Notes under the pieces: generated by a model
Databases searched by the model: none
What the model saw: the letters and a program-made list of their open reading frames with translations, nothing else
Told to the model about the DNA's origin: nothing
Program-made: the position numbers and the translations under genes
Shown here: piece by piece, positions 1 to 12,135 of the stretch
Position numbering within the stretch: position 1 is the stretch's first letter
How the letters are laid out: each line of letters starts with the position of its first letter
Source: Ornithorhynchus anatinus
Lineage: Eukaryota > Chordata > Mammalia > Monotremata > Ornithorhynchidae
Assembly (NCBI RefSeq): GCF_004115215.2
Contig: NC_041743.1
Coordinates: 44,130,305 to 44,194,304, forward strand
Reading direction: 5' to 3'
Length of the DNA stretch: 64,000 nucleotides

Positions 1-1830
1 TTGGGTCTCCTCTGTTCCAGCTGGCGCTGCCGCTCTTTGGTGAACCGGCGATCGAGGCTTCCCGCCGCCTCCGTCAAGGAAGCCCCTTCCCCTAGCCGGG
101 GAGGGCAGCGGGAGGCGCGCGTTGGGAACTGAGCCAGCGCACCACATCGCTCAAGCGGCACCCGGCCGACTCTAGCCCGCCACTTGGTCGACCGATAACA
201 TCGTCAGGGAGCGACTGTTGGGGTTTGGGGGTCGCTTTCGTTTTAACTCCAGAAGCGACGGGGTTGACTCTTGGCGCTAGGTAACCCGTATCTAACGAAA
301 GGGAGCCGTCCCAGAGCACACTACTAGTCTTTTAAGATGGGCTCGGGGACCCGTCGGTGGTTGAGTCGGTCTTCGGAAGGCTTTGCTGTCCTAGGATAAG
401 GATGTCGTAAAGGGATTTATCGGAAGGTGAAAGTGAACTTTAGTTTTGTCTTGTTTCCCCCGTTCTTTTTCAACTTCCGGAAGTTCTTAAGGACTTCCTC
501 CCCAACCACCCATTTACCTGAAGTGGGCTCTGGTCTTGTGGTTGGAACAAGGCCCGGGAGCCGAAAGCATGGAGCTTTCAGGCATTTGTTCAGCGCTTCC
601 TTTGCTCAGTGCACTGTACTAAGCACCGGGGTAGATGATATAAGCAGATCGGACACGGTCCCTGTCCCACGTGGAACTCGCAGTTCGGGAAGGAGAAGCG
701 GGGACTTATTCCCATTTCGACAGATGAAGAAACTGATGCCCAGAGAAGTTAAGTGACTCACCCGGGGTCACTCAGAGGGCAGGCGGCGGAGCCAGGATTA
801 TCACCCAGCTCTCCTGACTCCCAGGCCCGTGCTCTTTCCGCTAGGCCTCGTGGCTTCGGAGCAGATGCGAGGTTCGGAGCAGTGAGCTTTGAATCCACCC
901 CAACGAGCCCATCCGTTTGGAAGGACGGAGTGGTTGGCTTCTGTCGTCTCTTTAAATCAGTTCGAGGGACAGACTGGAAACGTCCGCGCCGTGCGTGCAC
1001 CTGGGGCCGTTTCCCATTTCTGGCCGGGAAGGTCTTGAGGAGAATTTATCCCTGTCCCGAGAGTCCCCCGAGCCAGGCTCGGCACCCGACTCCCGTCGCC
1101 AGCCCCTTCAGACCTCCTCTCCCCCGACGTGGAGGGATGTTTTTAGCGCGTTAGTAAATTTGGAACGTGTTTCCCTGTGTTCAGAGATGACCCTGGTACG
1201 TAGCAACGGGCTTTCCTCCTGGGACGCAAAAGGTAGTCCTTGGAAACTTCCTGGTAGTTTAAGATAGAATCAGAACCGAGGCAGGAATGAGAGTCATTTT
1301 TATTGGTCTCCAATGAAGATGCCTGAGTCTTAGGAGAGACTTCTGGACTGACTCACAGAGGCCTGACCTCAAACCTCTTGGTGATAGCGATGGTATTTAT
1401 CGAGCCTCCCGGGGGCTCGGTGCGCTGAATTGAAGTGCACCAGAAGCACTAAACACATTCCCTGCCCACAAAGAGCTTCCACTCCGAACGGGGGTGACTG
1501 TTACGGAAATCTTTTCCCAGAAATCCAGAATAAGCAATCGCGGATAACGGTGGCTACAGGCGAGGGCAGAGGGACGGTATGAATTCATTCTAGCGGGGTT
1601 GACGCGGCCCACGTCGAACCTGCGGAGACCCGAGATCGAACGTGGTATAAAGGAACCGGCCATCGGTGTGGGTCGTAGCAGTGGCGATGTCTAGCGTTCC
1701 TAGGGAATGGTAGATTCACGCCTGTGGAGTTTTTGCTTTCCAGTATTGAACAGCGTAGCCCGCCGAACACTTTTGCATCTGTCCTCCGTGTCTCCCCCCC
1801 AGCCCCAGAATGACGTTTCACAAATCAAAC
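1..1830. other. Intergenic or upstream-gene sequence, no coding region recognised
   Basis: I see no recognisable coding exon here. A Mon-1 SINE lies on the minus strand at about 590-850, visible as the reverse complement of the usual order: 3' end, core, B box, A box. A degenerate L2 3'-end fragment lies at about 1390-1490. The rest is unique and moderately GC-rich. By synteny this could be 3' UTR or flanking DNA of the gene left of FAM110D (PDIK1L in human), but no kinase sequence is visible to prove it. Confidence 0.5.
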
Positions 1831-2045
1831 TATTGTAGCAGCTACAGAATATTTCACCAGCATGACAGAGCGGTCAAAAAAATAAATCAATCATCAGCAC
1901 TTCAGAAATGAAACAAACTTTTGAAATTTTTCTTTCAAAGTTGTAAATTATATTTTATGAAGAATTTATAGAAAGGGATGGGAAATGATTGTAATTTATT
2001 GTTCATGACAGTTTTCTAAAATAAAGTCTGACTTCAAACCAAAAC
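1830..2045 (+). other. AT-rich segment, candidate end of an upstream gene's 3' UTR (PDIK1L by synteny)
   Basis: About 215 bp of strikingly AT-rich unique sequence sits in an otherwise GC-rich window. It ends in a canonical AATAAA at 2020-2025, with further AATAAA-like and TTTAT motifs inside. Composition and position fit the terminal part of a 3' UTR transcribed on the plus strand. The assignment to PDIK1L rests only on human gene order; no part of that protein is present in the window. Confidence 0.35.
2020..2025 (+). terminator. Candidate poly(A) signal AATAAA
   Basis: An AATAAA hexamer closes the AT-rich block. It is not part of an L2 tail (those read CAATAAATAC), so it is a reasonable cleavage and polyadenylation signal for a plus-strand gene starting left of the window. 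Confidence 0.35.
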
Positions 2046-2227
2046 TCCTGAAATTCTCCATTCTTTCCCCTCCCCGAAGGCCAGAGGCGCGGGAGGGCTG
2101 CCCAGTTTTAATCTATTTACTGTTCGTAACCTTAAAAAAAGCCAACCAAACAAAAACAAACAAAAGATGGTTCAGGCTGATGGGCTCTCCTATCTTGAAA
2201 GATGGATAATAACTATAATGATAATAT

Positions 2228-3215
2228 TCGTTCATTCAGTCGGGTTTATTGCGCGCTTAGAATGTGCCCGAGCACTTGGAAGAGTACGCTAGAATAGTAA
2301 ACAGACACATTCCCTGCTACAGTGAGTTTACAGACTAGAGGAGGAGGCAGACGTTAATAGAAATAAATTACCGATATGTACATGAGTGCTGGGGGGCAGA
2401 GAAGGGGGATGATGATTGTGGTGTTTGTTAAGCTCTTACTATGTGCCGTGTACTGTACCAAACGGGTAGATACAAGCTAGTCAGGTTGGACACGTCCCTT
2501 TACCCCATGGCATTCACAATCCCCATTTTAAAGATGAGATAAGTGAAGCGCAGAGAAGGGAAGTGACTTGCCCAAGGTCACACAGCAGACAAGCGACAGA
2601 GCCGGGATGAGAACCCACGGCCTTCCGGCTCTAGGTCCGTGCTCTATCCGCTAGGCCGACTTGGCAGCAGAGAATCCGGGTGAAGGAATGAATTACGGTT
2701 CTAGTGGTTTGCACGCTGGTTAGGTGTTATCATCGGTACGGAATTAAGTACTTACGTGTCCACCTAAGCCCCCCGGGGTAAAGGCGTGATCGGGTTGGAA
2801 CCAGTTTGTGTTCCCTCATGGGACTCCCAGTCCACGGGGATCTTATCCCCACTTCGCAGATGAGGTAAACGAAGCCCAGAGAGATTAAGCGACTTGCCCA
2901 AGGTCACCCTGCGGGTCCGGGGCCGACCTGGAACTAGATAGCAGCCTTTCTGTCCGGGGGTAAAAATCACCGACCAGAAAGTGGGCCGCTTCCTGAAATT
3001 TGGACAATTGAATCTCCCATCTGTGTTACCCTTGTGACTGCTTCCTTCTGGTCTCAGAATAGGCAAGCTGTGCTGACGTAGCATACGCTATCCGCCCATT
3101 GAGTCAGTGCCGTGTTTTTTTTTGTTTTGGCTTGGTAAACTGAAACCAGAGTTTTTCATCCGTGAAAGAAAAGTCCCGGGAACCACCCTCCCCGCTCTTT
3201 TCAAGTATGCACTAG
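2228..3215. repeat. L2 3' end and Mon-1 SINEs, minus orientation
   Basis: An L2 3' end in reverse orientation spans 2228-2395. A nearly full-length minus-strand Mon-1 follows at 2410-2665, and an older diverged Mon-1 lies at about 2730-2945. From 2945 to 3215 I see no repeat or gene I can name. Confidence 0.8.
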
Positions 3216-3224
3216 CCCGAGAGG

Positions 3225-3945
3225 AGGACGGAGGCCTAGTGGAAAGTGCCCAGGTCCGGGTGTCGGGAGACCTGCGTTCTAATTCCGGCTGTTGCGTGAC
3301 CTTGGGCAAATCACTTTACTCCTCTGTGCCTCAGTTCCCTCCTCTGTAAAATGGAGATCGACACTATGAGTCCCATGGGGGACAGGGAATGTGTCCAACC
3401 CGATTATCCCGTATCTACCTGAGCTCTTAACTACCTAGCAAGTAGTGAGCCCTTAACAAATACCAGATATATAAGCAGCGTGGCATAGTGGATAGAGTCC
3501 GGGCCTGGGAGTCCGAGGGCTCTGGGTTCTAATTCTGCCTCAGCCGCATGACCGCGGTGTGTCCTTGGGCAAATTGCTTGCTTATCTGGGCCTCAGTTAC
3601 CTCATCTGTGAAATGGGGATGAAGAGTGGGAGCCCCGTGCGGGACGGGGATTGCGTCCAATCTGATTAGCTTGTATCCACCCCAGTGCTTAGAACAGTGC
3701 CGGGCACATAATAAGGGCTTAAAAAGTACCATTATTATCTATGTATATGTACATTTATTTATATCAAGTTCATCTCTCTCCTCTTCCTGTTGTTTTCGGA
3801 TTAGGGATCTGTGAGATTGGCTTGGGTGGGCTAGAGGAGCTCTATCTGCCCTATCCACTATGTGCTTCTATCCACCTCACTGTTCAGTACAGTGCCTGCT
3901 ACATAGTGAAGGCCTAACAGATATCGCAGATTATTATTATCATCG
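3225..3945 (+). repeat. Three plus-strand Mon-1 SINE copies
   Basis: Mon-1 copies lie at about 3225-3465 and 3472-3745, and a 3'-end-only fragment at 3850-3945. All end in the CAGTGCCTGGCACATAGTAA-type 3' domain, and two carry an ATT-rich tail. Between 3745 and 3850 the sequence is unique. Confidence 0.85.
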
Positions 3946-4390
3946 TTCCATCCGGCGCCAATTTCTCCATGATGCCCAGACAGGAGGAGCCCGCGGCCCG
4001 AGGAGCACTTGGCAACTGAACCTTTGCCCGGTTGCTTCATCTCCGACTCCCCTTTAACCCGTGTTTACTGACCGGGCTCCTCTGGGGGCGCGGGGTTATC
4101 TCGGCCGGGGAAGGCCCCGACTTGGTTTCTGCTTTTCCTTTTGATTCAAATGTTGCAGCTTCGGGCAGCCAATCGTGGGCACTCCGGAAACTGCAGCGTA
4201 ATGGCAGAGGGCGTTGCGTGGTGAGATAAACGGGTCCTGTTTGAGGAACCCCCAGATAGGAACGCCCCTGGGCGGGAAAGTGCATCTTTTGAAGGACCGG
4301 GCGGACGATTCTTGTTTTGGCAGGAGGCTGTTCGCGCCACCCCCGATGAATCTGGGCCCCGACTAACTCTCTCTCGCCCTCCCGACTCAT
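3946..4390. other. Unique intergenic stretch
   Basis: About 440 bp of unique, moderately GC-rich sequence. I see no splice-bounded coding frame, known motif cluster or repeat in it. Confidence 0.4.
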
Positions 4391-5740
4391 AATCCCCGCT
4401 CTGCCACTTGTCTGCCGTGTGACCTTGGACGAGTCGCTTCACGTGGAGAGGCCTCATGGCTTAGTGGATGGAGCACTGGCCTGGGAGTCCGAAAGACCTG
4501 GGTTCTAATCCACGATCCACCGCCTGTCCGCTGTGTGATCGCTGGGCAAATCACAACTTCTCTGTGCCTCAGTTACCTCTAAAATGGGGGTGAGGACTGT
4601 GAGCCCCATGAAGGACAGGGATTGTGCCCAACCTGATCAACTTGTATCTACTCCAGTACTTAGTACAGTGCTTGGCACACAGTAAGCGCTTAACCAGCGT
4701 CGTAATTATTCATTGTTATTCTCTGGGCCACAGTTCCCTCATCTGTAAAATGGGGAATAAGATGGGGAGCCCTTTGTGGGACAGGGACTCTGTCCAACCT
4801 AATTTGCTTGGGTCTACCCCAGCGCTCAGTACAATGCCTGGCACATAGTAAGCACTTAACAGATACCACTGAAGCCCGTGTGTGGGTAACCCGGACCGGA
4901 AACCGGCCTCATCGCCAAACCGATATTTAAAAATGCCACTCGAAAACTCCACTCCAGACAGTAAATTCCTCCTCCAGACTGTAAAGCCTCTGTGAACAGG
5001 AAAGGAGTCTGCTAATTCTGTTGTCTTGTACTCTCCCGAGCACTCAGTACAGTGGTCTGTACATAGTAAGCGCTCAATAAATACCACTGATTGATCTAAA
5101 AACTCCTCTCGAAAAATTACCGCCCCTCACGTCACAAAGCAGGTGGAGCCTTCGCTGGTGGAAACCTTAAAGGGACAGAGACTCCAAAACCCTGTAGGCG
5201 GAGGAGTAATCAATCGATCGTACTGAGCGCTCACTGTAGAAATAGTTATTAAGCACTTACTGTGTGTGCAGAGCACTGAACTAAGCGTTGGGAGAGAGTG
5301 TACAGGTAGGAATGGGACACACCGTCCCTCGATCTCTTACACACACAACAGGGGAGGCAGAAGTAAAGATATTTACAAAGATATGTACATGCATTGGCTA
5401 AAATTCAACTGAAAAACCAAGTCGGTGGGATATCGAGCCGCGCTTCCACTTGTCTCGTGTCAGGAAAAAAGAAACGATATCAACGTCACAGTCAGAATTC
5501 CATTTCCTGTTCAATTTCCTGTTGTCCTCCCGTTTCCTAAAGCTGTGAAGGACCTCAGGAATTCAGCAGTCGAATCCCACAGGGAAACTCAGAGGCTAAG
5601 GCCTGGGTTGTATTTTGCCGGAGCGTTTCGCTTTCTTGTCAGCTGGGCAAATGAAGTCGTTTCCACGTGGAGTCAGCGGGCCGAGCATCTGGCTCAGAGC
5701 AGCCTGGCCCAGTGGAAAGGGCCCGGGAGACAGAGGAGCC
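4390..5740. repeat. Mon-1 copies and L2 fragments with unique spacer
   Basis: A truncated plus Mon-1 (about 4395-4440) is followed by a longer one (4445-4720) and a third, 3'-half copy (4725-4875). An L2 3' end in plus orientation lies at 5005-5095, and a reversed one at 5205-5400. The sequences at 4875-5005, 5095-5205 and 5400-5740 are unique and show no gene. Confidence 0.75.
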
Positions 5741-7420
5741 GGCGGAATGGCTTAGTGGAAAGAGCCCGGCCTTGGGAGACAGAGGTCGTGGGTTCTAATC
5801 CCGGCTCCGCCACTTGTCAGCTGCGTGACTTTGGGCAGGTGGCTCAACTTCTCTGGGCCTCAGTGACCTCATCTGTAAAATGGGGATTAAGACTGTGAGC
5901 CCCATGGGGGGCAATCTGATTACCTTGTACCTACCCCAGCAATTAGAACAGTGCTGGGCACACAGAAGGGCTTAACATCATTATCCCGGCTCCACCCACG
6001 TGTCTACTGTGTGATCTTGGGCCAGTCACTTCACTTCTTTGTGCCTCAGTTCCCTCATCTGTAAAATGGGGATTCACACTGTGGGCTCCATGTGGGACAG
6101 GGACTGGGTCCAGCGTGATTATTTTGTGACTGCCCCAGTTTTTAGAACTTAGCTTGGCACATAGTAAGTGCTTAACAGATGCCATTTATATATATACGTG
6201 TATATATATATATATATGGGGCCGGAGGGGCGTTTGTGTGTATATATATATGCATCGTTAGTCTCCTCTTTCTGTGGTTTTTGGATTAGGTATCTGTGGG
6301 ATTGGCTTGTGTGTCCGAGAGGAACTCTATCTGTCCTGAGCGGACGATCTGCCCTGTGTATCTGCTGATTAGGGACCCAAGGGAGCAGTTTCTGTGAATC
6401 TGTTGAGAGCAGACACATTGGGAAGGGGCTTCAGGGTCCCTGCTGAGGGTAGGAGCATGGGGGAGGGTCCCGGGTAACTGCTGCAAAATCTGCAAGACGG
6501 GCTTTTAGTCGAGAGCCACGGGCAGCGGGGAAAGAGGTGGGTTTGGCCAGAGGCAGTGTGGCTCAGTGGAAAGAGCCCGGGCTCGGGAGTCAGAGGTCGT
6601 GGGTTCTAATGCCGGCTCCGCCGCCCGTCAGCCGTGTGACTTTGGGTGAGTCGCTTAACTTCTCTGGGCCTCAGTTACCTCACCTGTAGAATGGGGATTA
6701 AAGACTGTGAGCCGCACGCGGGACATGGACCGTGTCCAATCTGATTGGCTTGTATCTACCCCGGCGCTTAGTACAGTCTCTGGCACGTAGTGAGTGCTGA
6801 ACAGATGCATAAAAAATGAGGAATCTGAGGCACAGAGACGTTAAGGAATCTGCCCAGGGTCACGGGGCAGGCAAGCGGCCGAGCCGGGATTAGAACCCAG
6901 ATTCCCTGACTCCCAGCCCTTTTCTCTTTCCTTTAAGCCACTCTGTTTCCCAGTCATGTCCCTGGCTGAGATTTAGTCCAATAAACAATAATAATAATGC
7001 TATCTGTCAAGCCCTTCTGTGTGCCAAGCACTCTACTAAGCCCTGGGTACATAGAAGATAATCAGATCGGACACAGTCTCTGTCACACATGGGCACAGGG
7101 TCAAAAGAGAAGAAAGCCCAGCTACTTAATCCCCATTTTGCAGTACGCCGAGAAGCGGCATGGCCTAGTGATTAGAGCCCGGGCCTGGGACTCCAAAGGA
7201 CCTGGGTTCTAATCCCGGCCCCTCCACCGGTCTACTGTGTGACCTGGGGGAAGTCCCTTCACTTCTCTGGGCCTCAGTTCCTTCAGTTGTAAAATGGGGA
7301 TGAAGACTGTGAGCCCCGTGGAGGGCAGAGTCAGCGTCCAACCTGATTAGCTCGTATCCACCCCAGCGCTTAGTACAGTGCCTGGCACCTAATAAGCGCT
7401 TAACAAATACCATAAAAGAG
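5740..7420. repeat. Dense Mon-1 cluster with a TA microsatellite
   Basis: Plus Mon-1 copies lie at 5740-5985, 5985-6185 (truncated), 6545-6810 and 7150-7415. Minus copies lie at 6815-6945 (truncated) and 6990-7150. A (TA)n-rich microsatellite at 6187-6252 directly follows the tail of the second SINE, as expected when a SINE tail seeds a microsatellite. The stretch 6252-6540 is unique with no visible gene. Confidence 0.8.
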
Positions 7421-7559
7421 GAAAGGGGGCCGGGACTGGGCAGTAGATGGCGCCTGGCGGCCACCGAGGACTTCGCAGGGGGACTGGAAATGGCCTCCTT
7501 GGCCTAAGGCCCTCGTCGTCGTCCCAACCTTCAAAGCCTCACGCCGCTACGTCCTGCTT

Positions 7560-8535
7560 TAATAATAATAATGATGTCGGCATCTGTTAAGCGCTTACTA
7601 TGTGCAGAGCTCCGTTCTAAGCGCCGGGGTAGATACAGGGTCATCAGGTTGTCCCACGTGAGGCTCCCAATCTTAATCCCCATTTTCCAGTTGAGGTAAC
7701 CGAGGCACCGAGAAGTGAAACTTGGCCACGGTCACACAGCTGCCAAGTGACAGAGCCGGCACTCGAACCCGGGACCTCGGACTCCCAAGCCCGGGCTCTT
7801 GCCACGGAGCCACGCTGCTTGTCGATAATAATGTTGGTATTTGTTAAGGGCTTACTATGTGCAAAGCACTGTTCTAAGCACTGGGGGGATACAGGGTCAT
7901 CAGGGTGTCCCACGTGAGGCTCACAGTCTTCATCCCCATTTTACAGGTGATGTCACTGAGGCACAGAGAAGTTAAGTGACTTTAAAACAGCATAACCTAG
8001 TTGGTTACGAGCGGGGAAGAGGTCTGCTGATTCTCTTGTGCCGTCCTCTCCCAAGCGCTTAGTACAGCGTTTGGCACGCGCTCCCTTCTGCGTCGCCCCG
8101 ACTCGCTCCCTTTGCTCTTCCCCTGTCCCCAGAGCACTTATGTCCATATCTGCCATTTTATTAATTTGTATCGCTATCTGTCTCCCCACCTCTAGCTCGA
8201 TGTGAGCAGGGAATGTCAGTTTATTGTATTGTACTTTTCCAAGTGCTTAGTACAGTGTTCCGCACACAGTAAGCACTCAATAAATGTTGGTATTTATTAA
8301 GCGCTTACTATGTGCAGAGCACTGTTCTAAGCGCTGGGGGAGATACAGGGTCATCAGGTTGTCCCACGTGAGGCTCCCAATCTTCATCCCCATTTTAAAG
8401 ATGAGGAAACTGAGACACAGAGAAGTGAAGCGACTTGCCTACGGTCGCACAGCTGCCGAGTGGCAGATCCGGGATTCGAACCCATGACCTCTGACTCCCA
8501 AGCCCGGGCTCTTTCCACTGAGCCTCGCTACGACT
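7560..8535. repeat. Mon-1 (minus) and L2 3' end (plus)
   Basis: Minus Mon-1 copies lie at 7560-7825 (with an AATAAT start), 7825-7985 (truncated) and 8285-8530. An L2 3' UTR and tail in plus orientation occupies 8020-8290. The last minus Mon-1 abuts the L2 tail directly. Confidence 0.8.
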
Positions 8536-9809
8536 GGATGAACACATGAATAAATACCACCGATCGATCGATTGACTGATGGGCCCGATCCTGTACTCCT
8601 TCATTCATCCCTTCAATCGTATTGATTGAGCGCTCGCTGTGGGCAGAGGACTGGACTAAGCGCTTGTCTAGCTCAAACTCGGTGGGTTCAACCTTCAAGA
8701 CGTCGCTAAAACCCTCCCTTTCCTCGACCTCAAACCGTTACCCCTTAATCCACAGTGAAGCGCCACAGTGGTGTTCATGTCAGGACGGAGGGGAGGCGTG
8801 TGAGGTGAGAAAGAAGGGGTGCTTAGCCCCAAAATCTCTGGAGCAAATCGTTACCAACTGTCAGATGACGATAACATTTGGTAAGCGCTTACTGTGTGCA
8901 AAGCACTGTTCTAAGCGCTGGGGAGGATACAAGGACATCGGGTTGTCCCACGTGGGGCTCACGGTCTTCATGCCCATTTTATAGATGAGGTCACTGAGGC
9001 CCAGAGAAGTGAAGTGACTTGCCCGAGGTCACACAGCTGACAAGCGGCAGAGCCGGGATTTGAAATCAGCACGCTAATCCATCTGTCAATCAATGGTATT
9101 TATTGAGCGCTTGCTGTGCGCAGAGCACTGGACTAATCTCTTGGGAGGGTCCAGTGTAACAGAGTGGGAAGACACACTCTCTGCCCACAAGATACTTACA
9201 GTCAAAAGACTTCCCAGATGGTATAAAAATATATATATTTATATATATAACATATATAATATAATGTATATATATAAATAAAAATGATATTTGTTAAGCG
9301 CTTACTATAGAGAAGCAGCGTGGCTCAGTGGAAAGAGCCCAGGCTTGGGAATCAGAGGTCATGGGTTCTAATCCCGACTCCGCCACTGGTCAGCTGGGTG
9401 ACTCTGGCCAAGTCACTTCACTTCTCTGTGCCTCAGTAACCTCATCTGTAAAATGGGGATGAAGACTGGGAGCCCCACGTGGGACAACCTGATGACCTTG
9501 TATCCCCCCCAGCACTTAGAACAGTGCTTGGCACATAGTAAGTGCTTAACAAATACCATCATTATTATTACTATGTGCCGGGAACTATACTAAGCGCTGG
9601 GGTGGATACAAGCAAATCGAATTGGATACAGTCCATGTCCCACGTGGAGCTCACATATAGTAAGCGCTTAACAAATACCATCATCATTATTATTATTATT
9701 AAATGGGGATGAAGATCGTGAGCCTCACGTGGGACAACCTGATGACCCTGTATCTCCCCCAGTGCTTAGAACAGTGCTGTGCACATAGTAAATGCTTAAC
9801 AAATACCAA

Positions 9810-9842
<33 letters not shown>

Positions 9843-10255
9843 AATGGGGATTATGATCGTGAGCCCCACGTGGAACATGGACCGTGTCCAACCTGATTAG
9901 CTTGTGTATACCTCAACGCTTAGTACAGTGTCTGGCACACAGTAAATGCTTGACAGAGATCATTTTCAAAAAAGAAAAAGAAAGAGCACAGGACTGGGAA
10001 TCAGGGGACCTGGGTTCTAATCTTGACTCCTCCACCTGCTGGATGGCCTTGGGCACATCTCTTGTCAACTCTGTGCCTCAGTCTCCTCACCTGTAAAATG
10101 GGGCCGAAATGCCCGGTCCCTTCCCCCGCCTTAGACCGTGAACCCCATGTGGAACAGAAACTGCGTCTGCTCCGATTGCAGCGTATCTACCCCAGGATTT
10201 ATCCCACTCCTTGGTCCTTTATCAGCTCTTAACAAATGCCACAGTTATTATTAGA
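8535..10255. repeat. Mixed L2 and Mon-1 cluster
   Basis: Reversed L2 ends lie at 8600-8670 and 9080-9210. A minus Mon-1 lies at 8870-9075. An A/T dinucleotide tract runs at 9226-9280. Plus Mon-1 copies lie at 9310-9575, 9700-9845 (3' half, ending in a pure ATT run at about 9811-9841), 9845-9965 (3' half) and 9985-10255. Broken minus pieces flank the 9310 copy. Only about 8670-8870 is unique. Confidence 0.75.
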
Positions 10256-11260
10256 AAATTATGTGAGCCCTCTTCAGCTCTAGGGGAAGAAATTGAGTAC
10301 AGAGGAAATGAGGCGGGGAGGGCCGGGGGAGGTGGAAAATGCTACTAATTGGCTTTTCCCGACAAGGGAAAGGAGGTGTGGGAGACCCTTGAGGTCTCGG
10401 CCCGGGCATGGGAACAGACAGCTTCCGCCCGCGGGCGGGAGAGACGAAGAGCCCGGAGTCAGGGCCAAAAAGGCGGAGGGTTCCACGCTAACGTTTCCCG
10501 ATCTGCCCGGTGGTGCAGGCACGAGACACCCCCACCCTCGCCTCCTCCCGGGGCAATCCAACCACCTACGCGCCAGGGGATCCAGCCGGGCAGGCCCGAA
10601 GCTCTGTTGGGAGTGAGGAGGGGTGGTGCCCCTTGAGGTCAGAGGTCAGCGGGCTCCTGAGGGGGTGAACGGGGTCCCCCGCCACCCAGCCCAAACCGTC
10701 GAAACTTTTCTGAGAATCGAAAGGATCGAGAGCCACTTTCCTCTGTCTAGACTGCGTTGAGGGTGAGGGGCCCGCCCAGGGGCAGGAGGATGATGAGGAT
10801 GACCCCCTCAAAGGCCCCAGAAGATTGAAGGGAAGTGTGGGAAAGCGGTCCGACCTATGAGCCCGTGAAGGAGTTAAAGGCCTGGGCCTGTGAGAGATGT
10901 GTTTGGTCCCGGGTTCGGGGAGCCTGCCCCGCTCCCCTCTCCCGCCTCCCTCACCAAGCCGCCCGCCCCCGGGGTGGTTTGTAAATAGCAGGAAATCAGT
11001 GGTGAGTGCTCCGGGCAGATTGGCTATTTTTAAATCTGACCTTTGCCCACAGCTTCTCCCGGGGATTCCGGTGATCCCTGGAGGGGCAGTCCTCTCCGGT
11101 GGCCACCGCAGGTTCAGACTGGCCCAAATGGTCCCAGGTGTCCTGCCCCTCAGCCGTCTTCCCAGTCTCCCGGACCTCCAGGGCCAGCGGGAAGCTGCGA
11201 GGCGTCCGCAGAGCGGGACCCCAGAGGGACCCCCAGCCAGTCGGACCCTAACTGAACTTA
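10256..11260. other. 1-kb GC-rich unique island without recognised coding exon
   Basis: This is one of few kilobase-long stretches free of Mon-1 and L2 in the left third of the window. Long open frames exist on both strands, but none matches a family I know, and GC-rich sequence produces such frames by chance. The part around 10980-11050 has an unusual density of transcription-factor-like motifs and is listed separately. Confidence 0.45.
10981..11048. promoter_or_regulatory. Candidate enhancer core: FOX, ETS, MEF2 and DR1 motifs
   Basis: Within 68 bp I read a forkhead-type GTAAATA (10981-10987), an ETS-type AGGAAAT (10990-10996), an exact MEF2 consensus CTATTTTTAA (11024-11033) and TGACCTTTGCCC (11037-11048). 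The last is the reverse complement of the DR1 nuclear-receptor element GGGCAAAGGTCA. Motif identities come from the known consensus sequences. That the cluster is an enhancer is inference; its target could be FAM110D or the gene to the left. Confidence 0.35.
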
Positions 11261-11261
11261 G

Positions 11262-11745
11262 AGAAGCAGCACGGCCTAGTGGAGAGAGCCTGGGCCTGGG
11301 AGTCAGACGACCTGAGTTCTAATCCTGATCTGCCAATTGCTGGCTGTGTGACCTTGGGCAAATCACCGACTTTCTCTGTGCCTCAGTTTCCTTAACTGTA
11401 AAATGGGGGTTCAATCCTACTCCCTCCTACTTAGACTGTGAGCCAGGGACTGTGTCCAACCTGATAACCGTGTATATCTACCCCAGCGTTTAAGAACGGT
11501 GAGGCAGCGCGGCCTAATGGATAGATCACAGGCTTGGGAGACAGAAGGACCCCGATTCTGATCCCGGCTCCACCGCTTATCTGCCGTGTCACCTTGGGCA
11601 AGTCACGTCACTTCTCTGAGCCTCAGTCGCCTCATCTGTAAAATGGGAATGGAGACTGTGAGCCCCATGTGGACTGTGCCTGACCTGATTGCCTTGTAGG
11701 TACCCCACTGCTTACAACAGTGCTTGGTGCACATAATTACATGAT
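11262..11745 (+). repeat. Two plus-strand Mon-1 SINEs
   Basis: Copies at 11262-11500 and 11505-11745 run head to tail. Both show the GCAGC..GGCCTA start, the TCTAATCCTGA/TCTGATCCCGG B-box region and the CTGTAAAATGGG core. Confidence 0.85.
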
Positions 11746-12135
11746 TACATTCCGCTATGGCCTGATCCCCTCTCAGGGTCGCACCTGGAGAATTTCCAGT
11801 ACTCTTCCAGTCTTGACTACGGGAGGGAGAGTCAAGAAGAGGCCTACCCATTCCATTCCTAGCTTGGGCAGGGGCTAGGGAAGGCGATCTGCTACATGTC
11901 AAAACTCACCCGTGCTGGGCAGCAGCGGCATGGGAGAGAATCGAGGGCGGAGGCTCAAGTCGACCGCACGGAAGAAGGGGATGGTAAACCACTTCCGTAT
12001 TTTTACTAAGCAAACTCTATGGATATGCTACCGGAACGATTGCAAATGGAAGTGGGACGTTCTGGGAGAGGTACGTCTATGGCGTCGCTATGGATCAGGC
12101 ACGTCTCGACAGCATAAGACAACAACAGACGGCCT
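11745..12135 (+). mobile_element. RTE/BovB-like retroelement 3' segment
   Basis: This 390-bp stretch is neither Mon-1 nor L2. It carries word patterns I associate with RTE-type 3' ends and the SINEs they mobilise: GGCGATCTGCT, AAACTCTATGGAT, GGCGTCGCTATGGATC and CTCGACAGCATAAGACAACA. Its left edge may fuse with the truncated 3' end of the preceding Mon-1. No reverse-transcriptase frame remains, so it would be a 5'-truncated copy or a non-autonomous relative. The family assignment is by resemblance only. Confidence 0.45.

Noticed and set aside
9310-9575. tRNA gene, from A-box and B-box-like words
   Set aside because: The words are part of Mon-1, a tRNA-derived SINE. There is no cloverleaf with a proper acceptor stem and anticodon arm, and dozens of similar copies exist in the window.
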